Origin: JABMRP01 sp964444795
Lineage (GTDB): Bacteria > Planctomycetota > Planctomycetia > Pirellulales > Thermoguttaceae
NCBI GenBank assembly: GCA_964444795.1
Contig: CAYUIQ010000156.1
Span: 1-21,620 of the forward strand
DNA length: 21,620 nucleotides
Direction: 5' to 3'
Positions within the stretch are counted from its first letter, which is position 1. The number at the start of each line of letters is the position of its first letter. Both the position numbers and the translations under genes were made by a program. The notes beneath the pieces were generated by a model, which was not told the DNA's origin, did not search any database, and worked only from the letters and a program-made list of their open reading frames with translations. Below are positions 6,997 through 15,211 of this stretch, piece by piece.

Positions 6997-8070
6997 AATC
7001 CGCGGCATTTGTTCTCCCGACAGCAGATCGATGATGCGCCGGCCGCCGAGCAGGCCGACCACTTCGACACAACCGGGATGGTGGTCCGTCACGGTACCGA
7101 TCACCGCCGGGCGGGCCGCGGAATGCTGCCGCATCACTTCCAGGGCCCGATCGGCGGCCTCGGCCGGCACAAAGGCCACCAGGCGACCTTCGTTGGCCGT
7201 ATACAGCGGATCGAGCCCCAACAACTCGCAGGCGGCGGCGACCGGCTCGGCCACGGGGATCGAGGCTTCGTGCAACTCGATTCCCACGCCCGCTGCGCCG
7301 GCAATTTCGTTTAACGCCGCGGCCAACCCACCCCGCGTTAGATCGCGAAGGCAATGGACATCGCCCGCCTCGGCCACCAGGAGGGATTCGACCATCGCGG
7401 CCAACGACGCGCAATCGCTTTGCAGAGCCCCCTCAAACGCCAGGCCCTCGCGAACTGACATGATGGCGATCCCGTGGCGGCCCAGATCACCGCTGACGAT
7501 CACCGCATCGCCTGGCGTAACGTGTTCGGGGGAAATGGACACACCCGGCGGTATCAGGCCGATCCCCGCCGTGTTGATGAAGATCCCGTCTCCCTTGCCA
7601 CGATCCACGACCTTGGTATCGCCGGTGACGATCGGCACGCCCACTTCCCGGGCAGTCTGACCCATCGAATGGACGATCAGGCGAAGTGTCTCCATCGAAA
7701 ATCCCTCTTCGAGGATCACTCCCACGCTAAGGGCCACGGGTCGAGCCCCGGCCATGGCCAGATCGTTGACCGTGCCATGCACGGCCAAACGCCCGATGTC
7801 GCCGCCGGGAAAGAACAAAGGGCTGACCACGAACGTGTCGGTGGTAAAGGCCAGGCGGGTCCCGCCCAACTCCAACACGGCACTATCGTGTGGGGGCGAT
7901 GGATTGGCGCGAGATTCTTCTTCCCTGGCGGCAAATTCCGGCAGAAAGAGCCCCTCGATCAACTGCTGCATGACCCGCCCGCCGCCGCCGTGGGCCATCT
8001 GTACGGTCGCATGATCGCTTAGCGGCAGAGGGCAACTCGGCTGGACATCTCGCGAGGATTCGTCGCTCAT
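6991..8070 (-). CDS. hypE: Hydrogenase maturation protein HypE (carbamoyl dehydratase)
   Basis: HypE takes a carbamoyl group from HypF onto its C-terminal cysteine and dehydrates it with ATP to a thiocyanate, the source of the CN ligands of [NiFe] hydrogenase. The product of 359 residues ends in PRIC, exactly the family terminus with the reactive Cys. The PurM/AIR-synthase-like core shows HGGGGRVMQQLIEGLF (about 27-42), FTTDTFVVSPLFFPGGDIG, HGTVNDLAMAGA, TGDTKVV and CLRDLTRGGLAAALNEIA. The ATG at 8070 is used, since it overlaps the hypD TGA as ATGA, which suggests translational coupling; the frame extends upstream into hypD as a shadow. It is the last gene of the hypFCDE operon. Confidence 0.97.
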   Translation of the reverse strand: MSDESSRDVQPSCPLPLSDHATVQMAHGGGGRVMQQLIEGLFLPEFAAREEESRANPSPPHDSAVLELGGTRLAFTTDTFVVSPLFFPGGDIGRLAVHGTVNDLAMAGARPVALSVGVILEEGFSMETLRLIVHSMGQTAREVGVPIVTGDTKVVDRGKGDGIFINTAGIGLIPPGVSISPEHVTPGDAVIVSGDLGRHGIAIMSVREGLAFEGALQSDCASLAAMVESLLVAEAGDVHCLRDLTRGGLAAALNEIAGAAGVGIELHEASIPVAEPVAAACELLGLDPLYTANEGRLVAFVPAEAADRALEVMRQHSAARPAVIGTVTDHHPGCVEVVGLLGGRRIIDLLSGEQMPRIC

Positions 8071-9176
8071 GTTGGCTCCCGTTGTCCTTCCGTGTGGCGC
8101 CGATACCGATAGTAGGCCGCGCAGGCGCCTTCGGCCGAGACCATCGGCGCGCCCAGCGGACGGTCCGGCATGCAGGGGTCGGCGAACGCCGGACACTCGT
8201 GAGGTTTCTTGTGGCCCTGAAGGACTTCGCCGGCGATACACTGGCTCGGTTCCTCGGCCGTGATGTGCTCCAAGGCGAAGCGGCGCTCGGCGTCCCACGC
8301 CGCAAACTCCTCGCGCAGCGCCAGACCGCTGCGGGGAATCTCGCCGATGCCACGCCATTTGCGGTCGGTTGGCTGAAAGACCTTCTCGATCTGCGCGACG
8401 GCCGGCACGTTACCCTCGGGACGAACCGCCCGGGTGTACTGGTTCTCCACCTCCGCGCGGCCCCGCTCGAGCTGCCCCACGCACATCGCAATACCTTGGA
8501 GGATATCCAAAGGCTCGAAACCGGTGACGACAATCGGTACGTGATAGTAACGGGCGATCGATTCGTACTCGGCCGTTCCCATCACCGCACAGACATGTCC
8601 GGCGGCCAGAAATCCCTGCACGCGACTGGCCGGCGAGTCGAGCACCGCGCCAATGGCCGGGGGGACCAGCACATGGGAAACCAGCACCGAGAAGTTCTCC
8701 ACGCCCAGCCGTGCGGCCTGCGCCACGGCCATCGCGTTGGCCGGAGCGGTCGTCTCGAACCCCACGGCGAAAAAGACCACTTGCCGATCGGGGTTCCCTC
8801 GGGCAAGCGCCAGGGCATCCATCGGCGAATAGACGATCCGCACGTCGGCGCCTTCCGATTTGACCGTCAGAAGATCCTTGTGCGAACCGGGGACACGGAG
8901 CATGTCGCCGAACGAACAGAGGATCACTTCCGGCCGAGAAGCCACGGCGATCGCTTTGTCGATCCGTTCGATCGGCGTTACGCAGACCGGGCATCCGGGG
9001 CCGTGAATCAGCGTGATCTCCGGCGGCAGGGCCTCGTCGATGGCGAAGCGGATGATCGAATGCGTTTGCCCGCCGCACACCTCCATAATGCTCCACGGCC
9101 GGGTGGTCATCCGGCGGATCGCCTCGACGTAACGCCGGGCTTTCTCCGGATCGCGGTATTCGTCGATGTACTTCAT
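8067..9176 (-). CDS. hypD: Hydrogenase maturation protein HypD
   Basis: HypD, with HypC, is the scaffold on which the Fe(CN)2CO unit is built. It is 369 residues, the usual length. Motifs: MEVCGGQTHS (31-40, key Cys34), HGPGCPVCV (58-66, Cys62 and Cys65), VGFETTAP, GAVLDSP, VVTGFEPLDILQGI, CIAGEVLQG, and the C-terminal 4Fe-4S cysteines at about 313, 328, 335 and 352 (ECPAFADPC ... SAEGAC). All expected motifs look intact. The ATG at 9176 overlaps the hypC TGA as ATGA, and its own TGA overlaps the hypE start in the same way, so hypC, D and E are tightly coupled. Confidence 0.97.
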   Translation of the reverse strand: MKYIDEYRDPEKARRYVEAIRRMTTRPWSIMEVCGGQTHSIIRFAIDEALPPEITLIHGPGCPVCVTPIERIDKAIAVASRPEVILCSFGDMLRVPGSHKDLLTVKSEGADVRIVYSPMDALALARGNPDRQVVFFAVGFETTAPANAMAVAQAARLGVENFSVLVSHVLVPPAIGAVLDSPASRVQGFLAAGHVCAVMGTAEYESIARYYHVPIVVTGFEPLDILQGIAMCVGQLERGRAEVENQYTRAVRPEGNVPAVAQIEKVFQPTDRKWRGIGEIPRSGLALREEFAAWDAERRFALEHITAEEPSQCIAGEVLQGHKKPHECPAFADPCMPDRPLGAPMVSAEGACAAYYRYRRHTEGQREPT

Positions 9177-9424
9177 GGCCGGTCGCCCGGCGGGTCACAC
9201 TGCTGGCCGATCTCTTCGAGATACGAAAAGATCTCCTCCGCCTCGGCTTCGTCGATCTGGCTGATTGCGAATCCTACGTGGACGATCACGTATTGGCCGA
9301 CCTCGGCCTCCGGTGTGTAGGCCAGGCATACCTCCTTGGCAATCCCGCCGAACTCGACCTTCCCCATCGGCAGATCGTCCTGCTGGTAAACTTCTGTAAT
9401 CTTTCCGGGAATACCGAGGCACAT
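9173..9424 (-). CDS. hypC: Hydrogenase maturation chaperone HypC
   Basis: An 83-residue HypC/HybG/HupF chaperone. It begins MCLGIPGKI, in which Cys2 (after Met removal) binds the iron unit and the hydrogenase large-subunit precursor, and it carries the VGQYVIVHVGFAI strand with the conserved histidine. The ATG at 9424 is fixed by the MCLGIPG start and by GAGGGA about 8 bases upstream, inside the end of hypF; the frame extends to 9550 but the added residues are not HypC-like. The gap to the hypF stop is 4 bases, and its stop overlaps the hypD start. Confidence 0.96.
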   Translation of the reverse strand: MCLGIPGKITEVYQQDDLPMGKVEFGGIAKEVCLAYTPEAEVGQYVIVHVGFAISQIDEAEAEEIFSYLEEIGQQCDPPGDRP

Positions 9425-9428
9425 GAGC

Positions 9429-11792
9429 TTATCCCTCGAAGGAGCGGATGGCAACCGCCAGTTGTCCCAACGCGAGCCCGCCGTCGCCGGGCGGTACACA
9501 CCGATGAGTGTACACGTTATGCCGGGTGAGCAACAACCGTCCCCGGACACGTTCGGTCAGCAGGGCATTTTGAAAGCAGCCGCCGGTCAAGACAACATCG
9601 CGGCGGCCCTCGCGCCGGGCCACCGCCACGGCCATTTCGGCCAGACCGTTGTGGAAGCGTGCGCTGATCCGCCCGATCGGTTCACCGGCGAGCCGATCGG
9701 CCAGCACGGCCCGGATCAGCGGTTCCCAGTCGGCTACCGCCGGCTCATCGTCCGAGATAGGCAGGGGATAGGCTTCCTCGACGTCACCATCGGCGGCGAA
9801 CTCCAGCGCCATGGCCGCATGACCCTCGAAACTACTTCGGCGGGGCAGTCCACAAAGGGCCGCGACCGCGTCGAACAGCCGTCCCATGCTGCTGCTGCGA
9901 GGTGATTGCAGCGACCCGGCAAGGGCCTTTAGTAGGAGACTGATCTCCGCCGGCGAAAACCAATCGGTCGCGTACTCCGCGGCGTCTTCGCCGAAGATCT
10001 CGAAGAGCACGCCCAGCGCCGAGCGACGCGGCTCGCGCGCGGCCCGGTCGCCGCCGGGTAGAGGGAAAGTTCGCAAGTGGGCCGCGCGATGAGAATCGGC
10101 ACCGTCACACACAAGCGCTTCGCCGCCCCAGACCGTGCCGTCGGGGCCGTAACCGGTGCCGTCCCACGAGAACCCCAGCGCGGGCCCTTCGAGCCGATGT
10201 TCGATCATGCCGGCCGCCACGTGGGCGTGATGGTGTTGCACGTGGACCAGCGGCACGTTCCAACGGGCGGCCAACACCTCGGCATGGCGGGTCGATGCGT
10301 AGTCGGGATGCAAATCGCAGGCCACCCGCTCGGGCACGACGTCAAAGAAATCGACCAAATCGTCGATCGCCCGGCGATGGACTTCCACGCTCCGCGCGTT
10401 GTCCAGGTCGCCGACATGCGAACTGACAACCGCTCGATCACCCTGGCTCAACGCTACCGCATTCTTCAGGTGTCCACCGACGGCCAGCACCACCGGACCC
10501 GGGCTCGGCAAGTCGATCGGCAACGGCGCGAACCCCCGTGCGCGACGGAGCACCTGCAAACCGTCGGGTCCGATCCGCGCGACCGAATCGTCGACGGGTC
10601 GGACGATCGGCCGGTCGTGCGTTAGAAACAGATCGGCGACATTGCCGAGTTGCTCCAGCGCCTCCTCGGTGGTGATCGCCATCGGCTCTTCCGATAGGTT
10701 GCCGCTGGTACAGACGACCGGCCGACCAATTTCGGCCATCAGCAAATGATGCAGCGGCGAAGTGGGGAGCATGACCCCGAGGTACGGATTGCCGGGAGCA
10801 ACCTCCGGGGCGATATCGGTCGTCGCGTCCGCGTCTTGGCGCTGCCGCAACAGCAAGATGGGCGCTTGAGGGGAAGCGATGGCTTGGGCTTCTTCCTGGG
10901 ACAACTGGCAGCGGCGGCGGACCTCGTTGATCGAGGCCATCATCAGGGCAAATGGTTTGTCGGGGCGATGTTTACGCCGGCGCAGCTCGTCAACGGCCTT
11001 TCCGTTTGTGGCATCGACCACCAACTGGAACCCGCCAAGCCCTTTGATCGCCAGAATTTGCCCGCCGATCACCGCTTCGGCCGCCGCCGTTGTACGATGG
11101 GCTTCCCAGCCCGTCGCCGTTGTGCGATCGGCTTCCGAGCCCGTCGGGGAGGTTGGGGGGTTCGCCGGCGACGGGCTCGGAGGCCCATCGAACAGCTCCA
11201 ACACCGGCCCACAGCGGGGGCAGCCGATCGGCTGGGCGTGGAATCGCCGGTTGGTCGGATCCTCGTACTCCCCGCGGCAGTCGGGACACATCTCGAAGCC
11301 GGCCATCGACGTCCACGGCCGGTCGTAGGGCAACCGCTCGATGATCGACCAGCGCGGCCCGCAGTTGGTGCAATTGGTAAACGGGTAGCCGAACCGGCGC
11401 TGTGCCGAGTCGCGGATTTCGGCGAGGCAGTCGGCGCACGTGGCCAGATCGGCCGGGATGGTCGGTTGCGGAGCGGCCGCCGGATCGCTGGCGCGAATCT
11501 CGAACGGTTCCGCGCGGCTGTCTTGAAGCGGCAATTCGGCGACGTCCACCCGATCGACGCGGGCTTGCGGCGGCGGACCGTCGCGAAGCGCTTCGACAAA
11601 GGCATCGACGGCCGTCCGCTCCCCCTGCACTTCGATTCGCACCCGATCGGCATCGTTGCGGACCCAACCGGCCAGTCCGTGTGCGATTGCCCGATTATAA
11701 ACGAACGGGCGAAACCCCACCCCCTGGACCACCCCGCGCACACCGATTGCCCGGCGGCAAGGTTCGGCGGGAGCGTGAGGGGGTGGGTTCAT
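9429..11792 (-). CDS. hypF: Carbamoyltransferase HypF
   Basis: HypF makes carbamoyl-AMP from carbamoyl phosphate and passes the carbamoyl to HypE. At 787 residues the domains are in the usual order: acylphosphatase-like (about 12-100, GVVQGVGFRPFVY); a zinc-finger pair with CxxC at 119/122, 141/144, 169/172 and 191/194; a YrdC-like domain (about 240-420, with PDKPFALM and TSGNLSEEP); and a Kae1-like domain with the VQHHHAH metal motif, FSWDGTGYGPDGTVWGGE and LTGGCFQN. Between the last zinc finger and the YrdC domain there is a low-complexity linker (about 201-240) encoded by a short palindromic repeat present as two direct copies and one inverted copy. First gene of hypFCDE; the start has no strong ribosome site, and the upstream gap to the M50 gene is 81 bases. 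Confidence 0.96.
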   Translation of the reverse strand: MNPPPHAPAEPCRRAIGVRGVVQGVGFRPFVYNRAIAHGLAGWVRNDADRVRIEVQGERTAVDAFVEALRDGPPPQARVDRVDVAELPLQDSRAEPFEIRASDPAAAPQPTIPADLATCADCLAEIRDSAQRRFGYPFTNCTNCGPRWSIIERLPYDRPWTSMAGFEMCPDCRGEYEDPTNRRFHAQPIGCPRCGPVLELFDGPPSPSPANPPTSPTGSEADRTTATGWEAHRTTAAAEAVIGGQILAIKGLGGFQLVVDATNGKAVDELRRRKHRPDKPFALMMASINEVRRRCQLSQEEAQAIASPQAPILLLRQRQDADATTDIAPEVAPGNPYLGVMLPTSPLHHLLMAEIGRPVVCTSGNLSEEPMAITTEEALEQLGNVADLFLTHDRPIVRPVDDSVARIGPDGLQVLRRARGFAPLPIDLPSPGPVVLAVGGHLKNAVALSQGDRAVVSSHVGDLDNARSVEVHRRAIDDLVDFFDVVPERVACDLHPDYASTRHAEVLAARWNVPLVHVQHHHAHVAAGMIEHRLEGPALGFSWDGTGYGPDGTVWGGEALVCDGADSHRAAHLRTFPLPGGDRAAREPRRSALGVLFEIFGEDAAEYATDWFSPAEISLLLKALAGSLQSPRSSSMGRLFDAVAALCGLPRRSSFEGHAAMALEFAADGDVEEAYPLPISDDEPAVADWEPLIRAVLADRLAGEPIGRISARFHNGLAEMAVAVARREGRRDVVLTGGCFQNALLTERVRGRLLLTRHNVYTHRCVPPGDGGLALGQLAVAIRSFEG
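11087..11146. repeat. 30-bp tandem repeat of a REP-like palindrome inside hypF
   Basis: Two adjacent 30-base copies, 11087-11116 and 11117-11146, differ at 3 positions (A/G, G/C, C/G). Each contains an imperfect palindrome: cgatgggct, a 4-base centre, then agcccgtcg in copy 1. The repeats are translated in frame as part of the HypF linker, about residues 216-235. Confidence 0.75.
11169..11190. repeat. Inverted third copy of the hypF repeat
   Basis: The sequence cgacgggctcggaggcccatcg is the reverse complement of the repeat core with 2 mismatches to copy 1. With the second direct copy it could form a long hairpin with a loop of about 22 bases. It lies in the same HypF linker, about residues 201-208. 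Confidence 0.65.
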
Positions 11793-11873
11793 GTTTCGGC
11801 CGCATCATCCATGTGTGTGTAGCTACGGCAGCGTGCCACGCACTTCCCAAGGTCATGAATAATCCGGGCAACA

Positions 11874-14165
11874 CTACAGCCGGAAATTGAACGTATGCAC
11901 GAGCAATCGCCAGATGCGCTGCCAGAGGGTTTGCGGAGCCGTATGGATCTTGGCCTGGCCGCGTAGCCCGAGGCACAACGGGGGGTCGACGTCGTCCAGC
12001 GGGACACGGGCTTGGTAGGACGTGCTCATCGGACGTTCGGCACCGGTGGTCGGATCGGTGGTGGTCGCCAATTCGCCGCCACTCTTGGTGGAAAGGCGGT
12101 TGGAACTGATCTTCAGATCGACCCTGGCCACCAGATCGATCCGGCCGAGGAGAACATCGTGCGGAAGCTCGTCCAGCTTGATCTCCACGTCCTGGCCCAG
12201 TTCCCCCTCGGAAACCTCGCGAATGAACTCGATGTCGCCCTGATCGATCACCAGGATGGCTTCGTACTTCGCCGGATCACCCACCTGGCAGAAGAGCGTG
12301 CCCTCGGGCAGGGTGGCGCCCACGTTCCGGGGCATCAGGGGTGTTCCCGACCAGGTGCTCAGCGAATCCTCGGACTGTTGCCGCTGGGACATCTCGGGCG
12401 GAGGCAGGATCGCGCCGCCCGCCGGAGCGGTCAGCCGGAGCCGTTCCCGTTCCTCCTTCCTTTGGGCCAGTTGATTCTCCAGCATGTCGCGTGTTTTTTC
12501 GGCGGCAGGAATCTGATCGACAACGTCCGGGTTGCGAAAGCGCTGCCGCTGGAGTCCTTCCAGACGCGTCTCGATCTCCTCCAAGTCGCCCTCCAGACTC
12601 GCCACGGCCAACTCCAACTCGACGTTGCTCATATCGGCCAGCGGCGTGCCTTCGGTCACCAGCTTGCCCTGGTCGTCGTACGACGGACCGACAACCGTTT
12701 GGCCCGGTTTGACGTGGATCGCCTCCAGCGTGCTTTCCGTGTCGACGTAAACGGCAACGGCATCGCGGGGCTGGATTTCCAGCGTACACATGACGTGGTG
12801 CGGCAGGGGGATGAACACCACGCCCGCCACGATCAACCCCAACCCGCAAAGCGAAAGGTACATCCGCGGCTTCTTCACTTTTTCCAGCCTCCCCGGTATA
12901 TAGAAGAACTTGACCAGTTTGTACAACGGCTGAAAGAGCAACCCGTACAGGGCCATCCCTGTGATCAACTGCCCGACGACCTGCAAGCCGTAGGGCTCGA
13001 AGACCTTGTACAAGAACCACAGAATCGAGAGCACCACGACCCAGCGATAGAGGGCCGCGGCGACGGTGTAGAGGGCGAAGAATATCTGGTTTCGCTCGGG
13101 CAGAAACGGATCCTCCGGCGGCTCGATCCCCAGAAACCAGAGACCCATCTTGCGGCTGAAAATGGAAGTGGCCTTCTGCCGCAGGTTGGGGATTTCGGCC
13201 ACGTCGGCGAGGATGTAGTACCCGTCGTAGCGGAGCAGCGGGTTGGCGTTGAAGAGAATCGTACTGACCGACGAGATGAACATGACGTTCAGACTGAGAT
13301 AGTGCAGAAACCCAGGTTCTGTAAACCACCAGATGAACGTGCATGCGGAGGCCAAAACGACCTCGACGTAAATCCCCGCGGCGCCGATGGCCGCGCGCCG
13401 CCATTTGCTGGGCAACATCCAGGAGTCCGAGACGTTGCAGTACAGGCAGGGGGTGAGTACCAGGATCATGACGCCCATCTCGTGGCATTCGCCGCCGAAG
13501 TGCTTGCAGGTCAGACCGTGCCCGAATTCGTGCAGAACCTTGGTCACTCCCAGCGTAATGGCCAGAAGAAAGGCGTTGTTTAAGCTGAAGAAATCCTGAA
13601 ACCCGGGCAGCTTCGAGCGGAAGACGTCGAACTCCACGGTGACCAGCGTGGCCGCCGACAGGGCCATGGTCAAGCAGAAGGCCATCACCAGCGGCGTGAA
13701 GAACCACCAGACCAACGGGTACAGCCAGTTGAGGACACGATCGGGATCGAAACCCTTGAAGCGAATGCAGAGGATGTTGGTGGCCGCGGCCGTCAGTTCC
13801 TTGCGCCGCCGTTCGTCGCGCCGCTTGCGGAGTTGGTGGCCTTGTCCCGGCGCGGCGGTAATGACCAGCCCGCTGCGGTGAAGCATTCCGAGAAACTGCT
13901 GCAACTCTTCCAGGGTGATCTTCTGCGGCGGAAACTCGGCCTCAAATCGTTCCTTGATCTCGTCCAGACTGGTCCGGCCGTCGAGCATCTGGAGAATCGC
14001 GTACTCTTCGTCCTGAAAGCGGAAATAGTTCAGTCCCACCGGCTCCTTGACCACCCAGTAGCTTTGGCCCAGATAACGCTGTCGTTGCGCGGTCAAGTCG
14101 GGCCGCTTCCGGATGGGCATCTTCCGGGCGGAACTGGAGACCAGACTGTCGGCCAAACTAACCAT
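11874..14165 (-). CDS. PqqD-like / M50 metalloprotease / HlyD fusion membrane protein
   Basis: A 763-residue protein with three parts. Residues about 25-105 resemble the PqqD-type winged-helix domain (YWVVKEPVGLNYFRFQDEEYAILQMLDG, then a short helix and LHRSGLV). Residues about 150-455 are a multi-spanning core with the zinc protease motif HEFGH at 212-216 and a second M50-type motif NPLLRYDGYY at 308-317, whose Asp314 is the expected third zinc ligand. Residues about 465-745 form a HlyD/biotin-lipoyl-like periplasmic arm (IHVKPGQTV, a coiled coil near 515-570, then ATLPEGTLFCQVGD). The catalytic residues look intact. It is third in an operon, 21 bases after the HlyD gene. No typical ABC or RND pump is adjacent. 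Such fusions occur in planctomycetes as site-2-protease-family proteins of unknown job; substrate and activity are inferred only. Confidence 0.88.
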   Translation of the reverse strand: MVSLADSLVSSSARKMPIRKRPDLTAQRQRYLGQSYWVVKEPVGLNYFRFQDEEYAILQMLDGRTSLDEIKERFEAEFPPQKITLEELQQFLGMLHRSGLVITAAPGQGHQLRKRRDERRRKELTAAATNILCIRFKGFDPDRVLNWLYPLVWWFFTPLVMAFCLTMALSAATLVTVEFDVFRSKLPGFQDFFSLNNAFLLAITLGVTKVLHEFGHGLTCKHFGGECHEMGVMILVLTPCLYCNVSDSWMLPSKWRRAAIGAAGIYVEVVLASACTFIWWFTEPGFLHYLSLNVMFISSVSTILFNANPLLRYDGYYILADVAEIPNLRQKATSIFSRKMGLWFLGIEPPEDPFLPERNQIFFALYTVAAALYRWVVVLSILWFLYKVFEPYGLQVVGQLITGMALYGLLFQPLYKLVKFFYIPGRLEKVKKPRMYLSLCGLGLIVAGVVFIPLPHHVMCTLEIQPRDAVAVYVDTESTLEAIHVKPGQTVVGPSYDDQGKLVTEGTPLADMSNVELELAVASLEGDLEEIETRLEGLQRQRFRNPDVVDQIPAAEKTRDMLENQLAQRKEERERLRLTAPAGGAILPPPEMSQRQQSEDSLSTWSGTPLMPRNVGATLPEGTLFCQVGDPAKYEAILVIDQGDIEFIREVSEGELGQDVEIKLDELPHDVLLGRIDLVARVDLKISSNRLSTKSGGELATTTDPTTGAERPMSTSYQARVPLDDVDPPLCLGLRGQAKIHTAPQTLWQRIWRLLVHTFNFRL

Positions 14166-14186
14166 GCGTCACGTTCTGCCCGGATA

Positions 14187-15185
14187 TTACTCGGGCTTCT
14201 CGTCCAGGTGAATCGTCATCGTCGCCGTCATCCCCGGCTGCAAGGGCCACCGGCCGGCGACGTTCGGATCCTTGACGACCTCCGCCTCGATGCGATAGGA
14301 ACCGTCGGCCTGGAGTAGCGGACTGACGAAGACGACGCGACCGTTGGGATCGTTGTAGTCTCTGGTGTTCTCCTGGCCGCGACCCTCGCTCGTGTGCCCC
14401 ACGGGCACCTTGACGGTCACCGTCACGCGGCAGCCCTCAAGATTGCCCGGCGCATGCTCCTCGAACTTCAGAAACCCCTCGACGCGCAGCCGGTCGAGGC
14501 CCACGATATGCATCACCGGTTCGCCCGCCTGGACCCATTCGCCCGGATGGCGCAAGACATCCACCACGACGCCGCCGATAGGGGCTTTGATTTGCCGGCG
14601 GGCGAGGTTCTCCTTGGCGGATTCCAGTTCGGCCGCGGAGACTTCCGCGTCCATGGCGGCCAACTCCTGATCCATCGTCGCCTTCTTGACCTGGAGGAAG
14701 GCGGCCGTGTACTCGAGTTTGAGCCGCCGCAATTCCGATTCGGGGAACGTGCCGGGCGATATTCGGTTGGCTTCCTGGGCCTGCGTGTATTCGGCCCAAG
14801 CCACCTGGGCGGCCGCATTGGCGTAGTCGACCGACGTCGTATTCTCCGCCGTTTTCTGCGCCGCGTCCCGGCGCTTCTCGGCAACCGTTTGTTGCAGCTT
14901 CGCGTAGGTGTTGTCGATCTGTGCCAGGACCTGTCCCTCGGAGACGTGCCTTCCCTTGGTTACGGGCACGCGGACTTCCCCGGGTTGACCGTCGGGACCC
15001 GTGACCTTTTCGATCGTACTGACGTCCAGCAGAACGCCCGCTTCCTGCGCCGGCACGCGTGCTTCTTCGATGAGAGAAACAAGACACGTTTTCACGGTCA
15101 CCTCTTTCGAGGCGGGAAAAGCCGGCGATGCCGCGATTCCGACGGCGAGCAACATGGCGGCAAATAAAACGACGGGCGGTCGCAT
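14187..15185 (-). CDS. HlyD/RND-type periplasmic adaptor (membrane fusion protein)
   Basis: A 332-residue secreted adaptor. An N-terminal signal peptide of about 25 residues ends at PAFPA. The lipoyl/biotinyl-like half-motifs flank a long helical hairpin: about 40-95 (VPVTKGRHVSEGQVLAQID), coiled coil about 95-195 (rich in A, E, K and Q), and the return strand RRQIKAPIGGVVVDVLRHPGEWVQAGEPVMHI. A beta-barrel region follows and the tail shows LQPGMTATMTI, the usual adaptor C-terminal motif. GGAGG lies about 9 bases before the ATG. It sits 26 bases after the GAF-HlyD gene and 21 before the PqqD-M50-HlyD gene, so the three are almost certainly one transcript. There is no inner-membrane pump gene next to it. 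Confidence 0.9.
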   Translation of the reverse strand: MRPPVVLFAAMLLAVGIAASPAFPASKEVTVKTCLVSLIEEARVPAQEAGVLLDVSTIEKVTGPDGQPGEVRVPVTKGRHVSEGQVLAQIDNTYAKLQQTVAEKRRDAAQKTAENTTSVDYANAAAQVAWAEYTQAQEANRISPGTFPESELRRLKLEYTAAFLQVKKATMDQELAAMDAEVSAAELESAKENLARRQIKAPIGGVVVDVLRHPGEWVQAGEPVMHIVGLDRLRVEGFLKFEEHAPGNLEGCRVTVTVKVPVGHTSEGRGQENTRDYNDPNGRVVFVSPLLQADGSYRIEAEVVKDPNVAGRWPLQPGMTATMTIHLDEKPE

Positions 15186-15211
15186 GGTACCGGCCTCCGA
15201 AAAGGAATGGA

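Noticed and set aside
8082..9320. 412-residue plus-strand open frame
   Set aside because: Antisense to hypD and part of hypC, which carry all family motifs.
12012..13583. 523-residue plus-strand open frame
   Set aside because: Antisense shadow of the M50 fusion gene; His/Arg/Gln-rich with no recognisable fold.
106..14165. RiPP pathway linking the radical SAM protein with the PqqD-like domain
   Set aside because: The genes are about 10 kb apart with unrelated operons between, the radical SAM protein has no SPASM cysteines, and no precursor peptide was seen.
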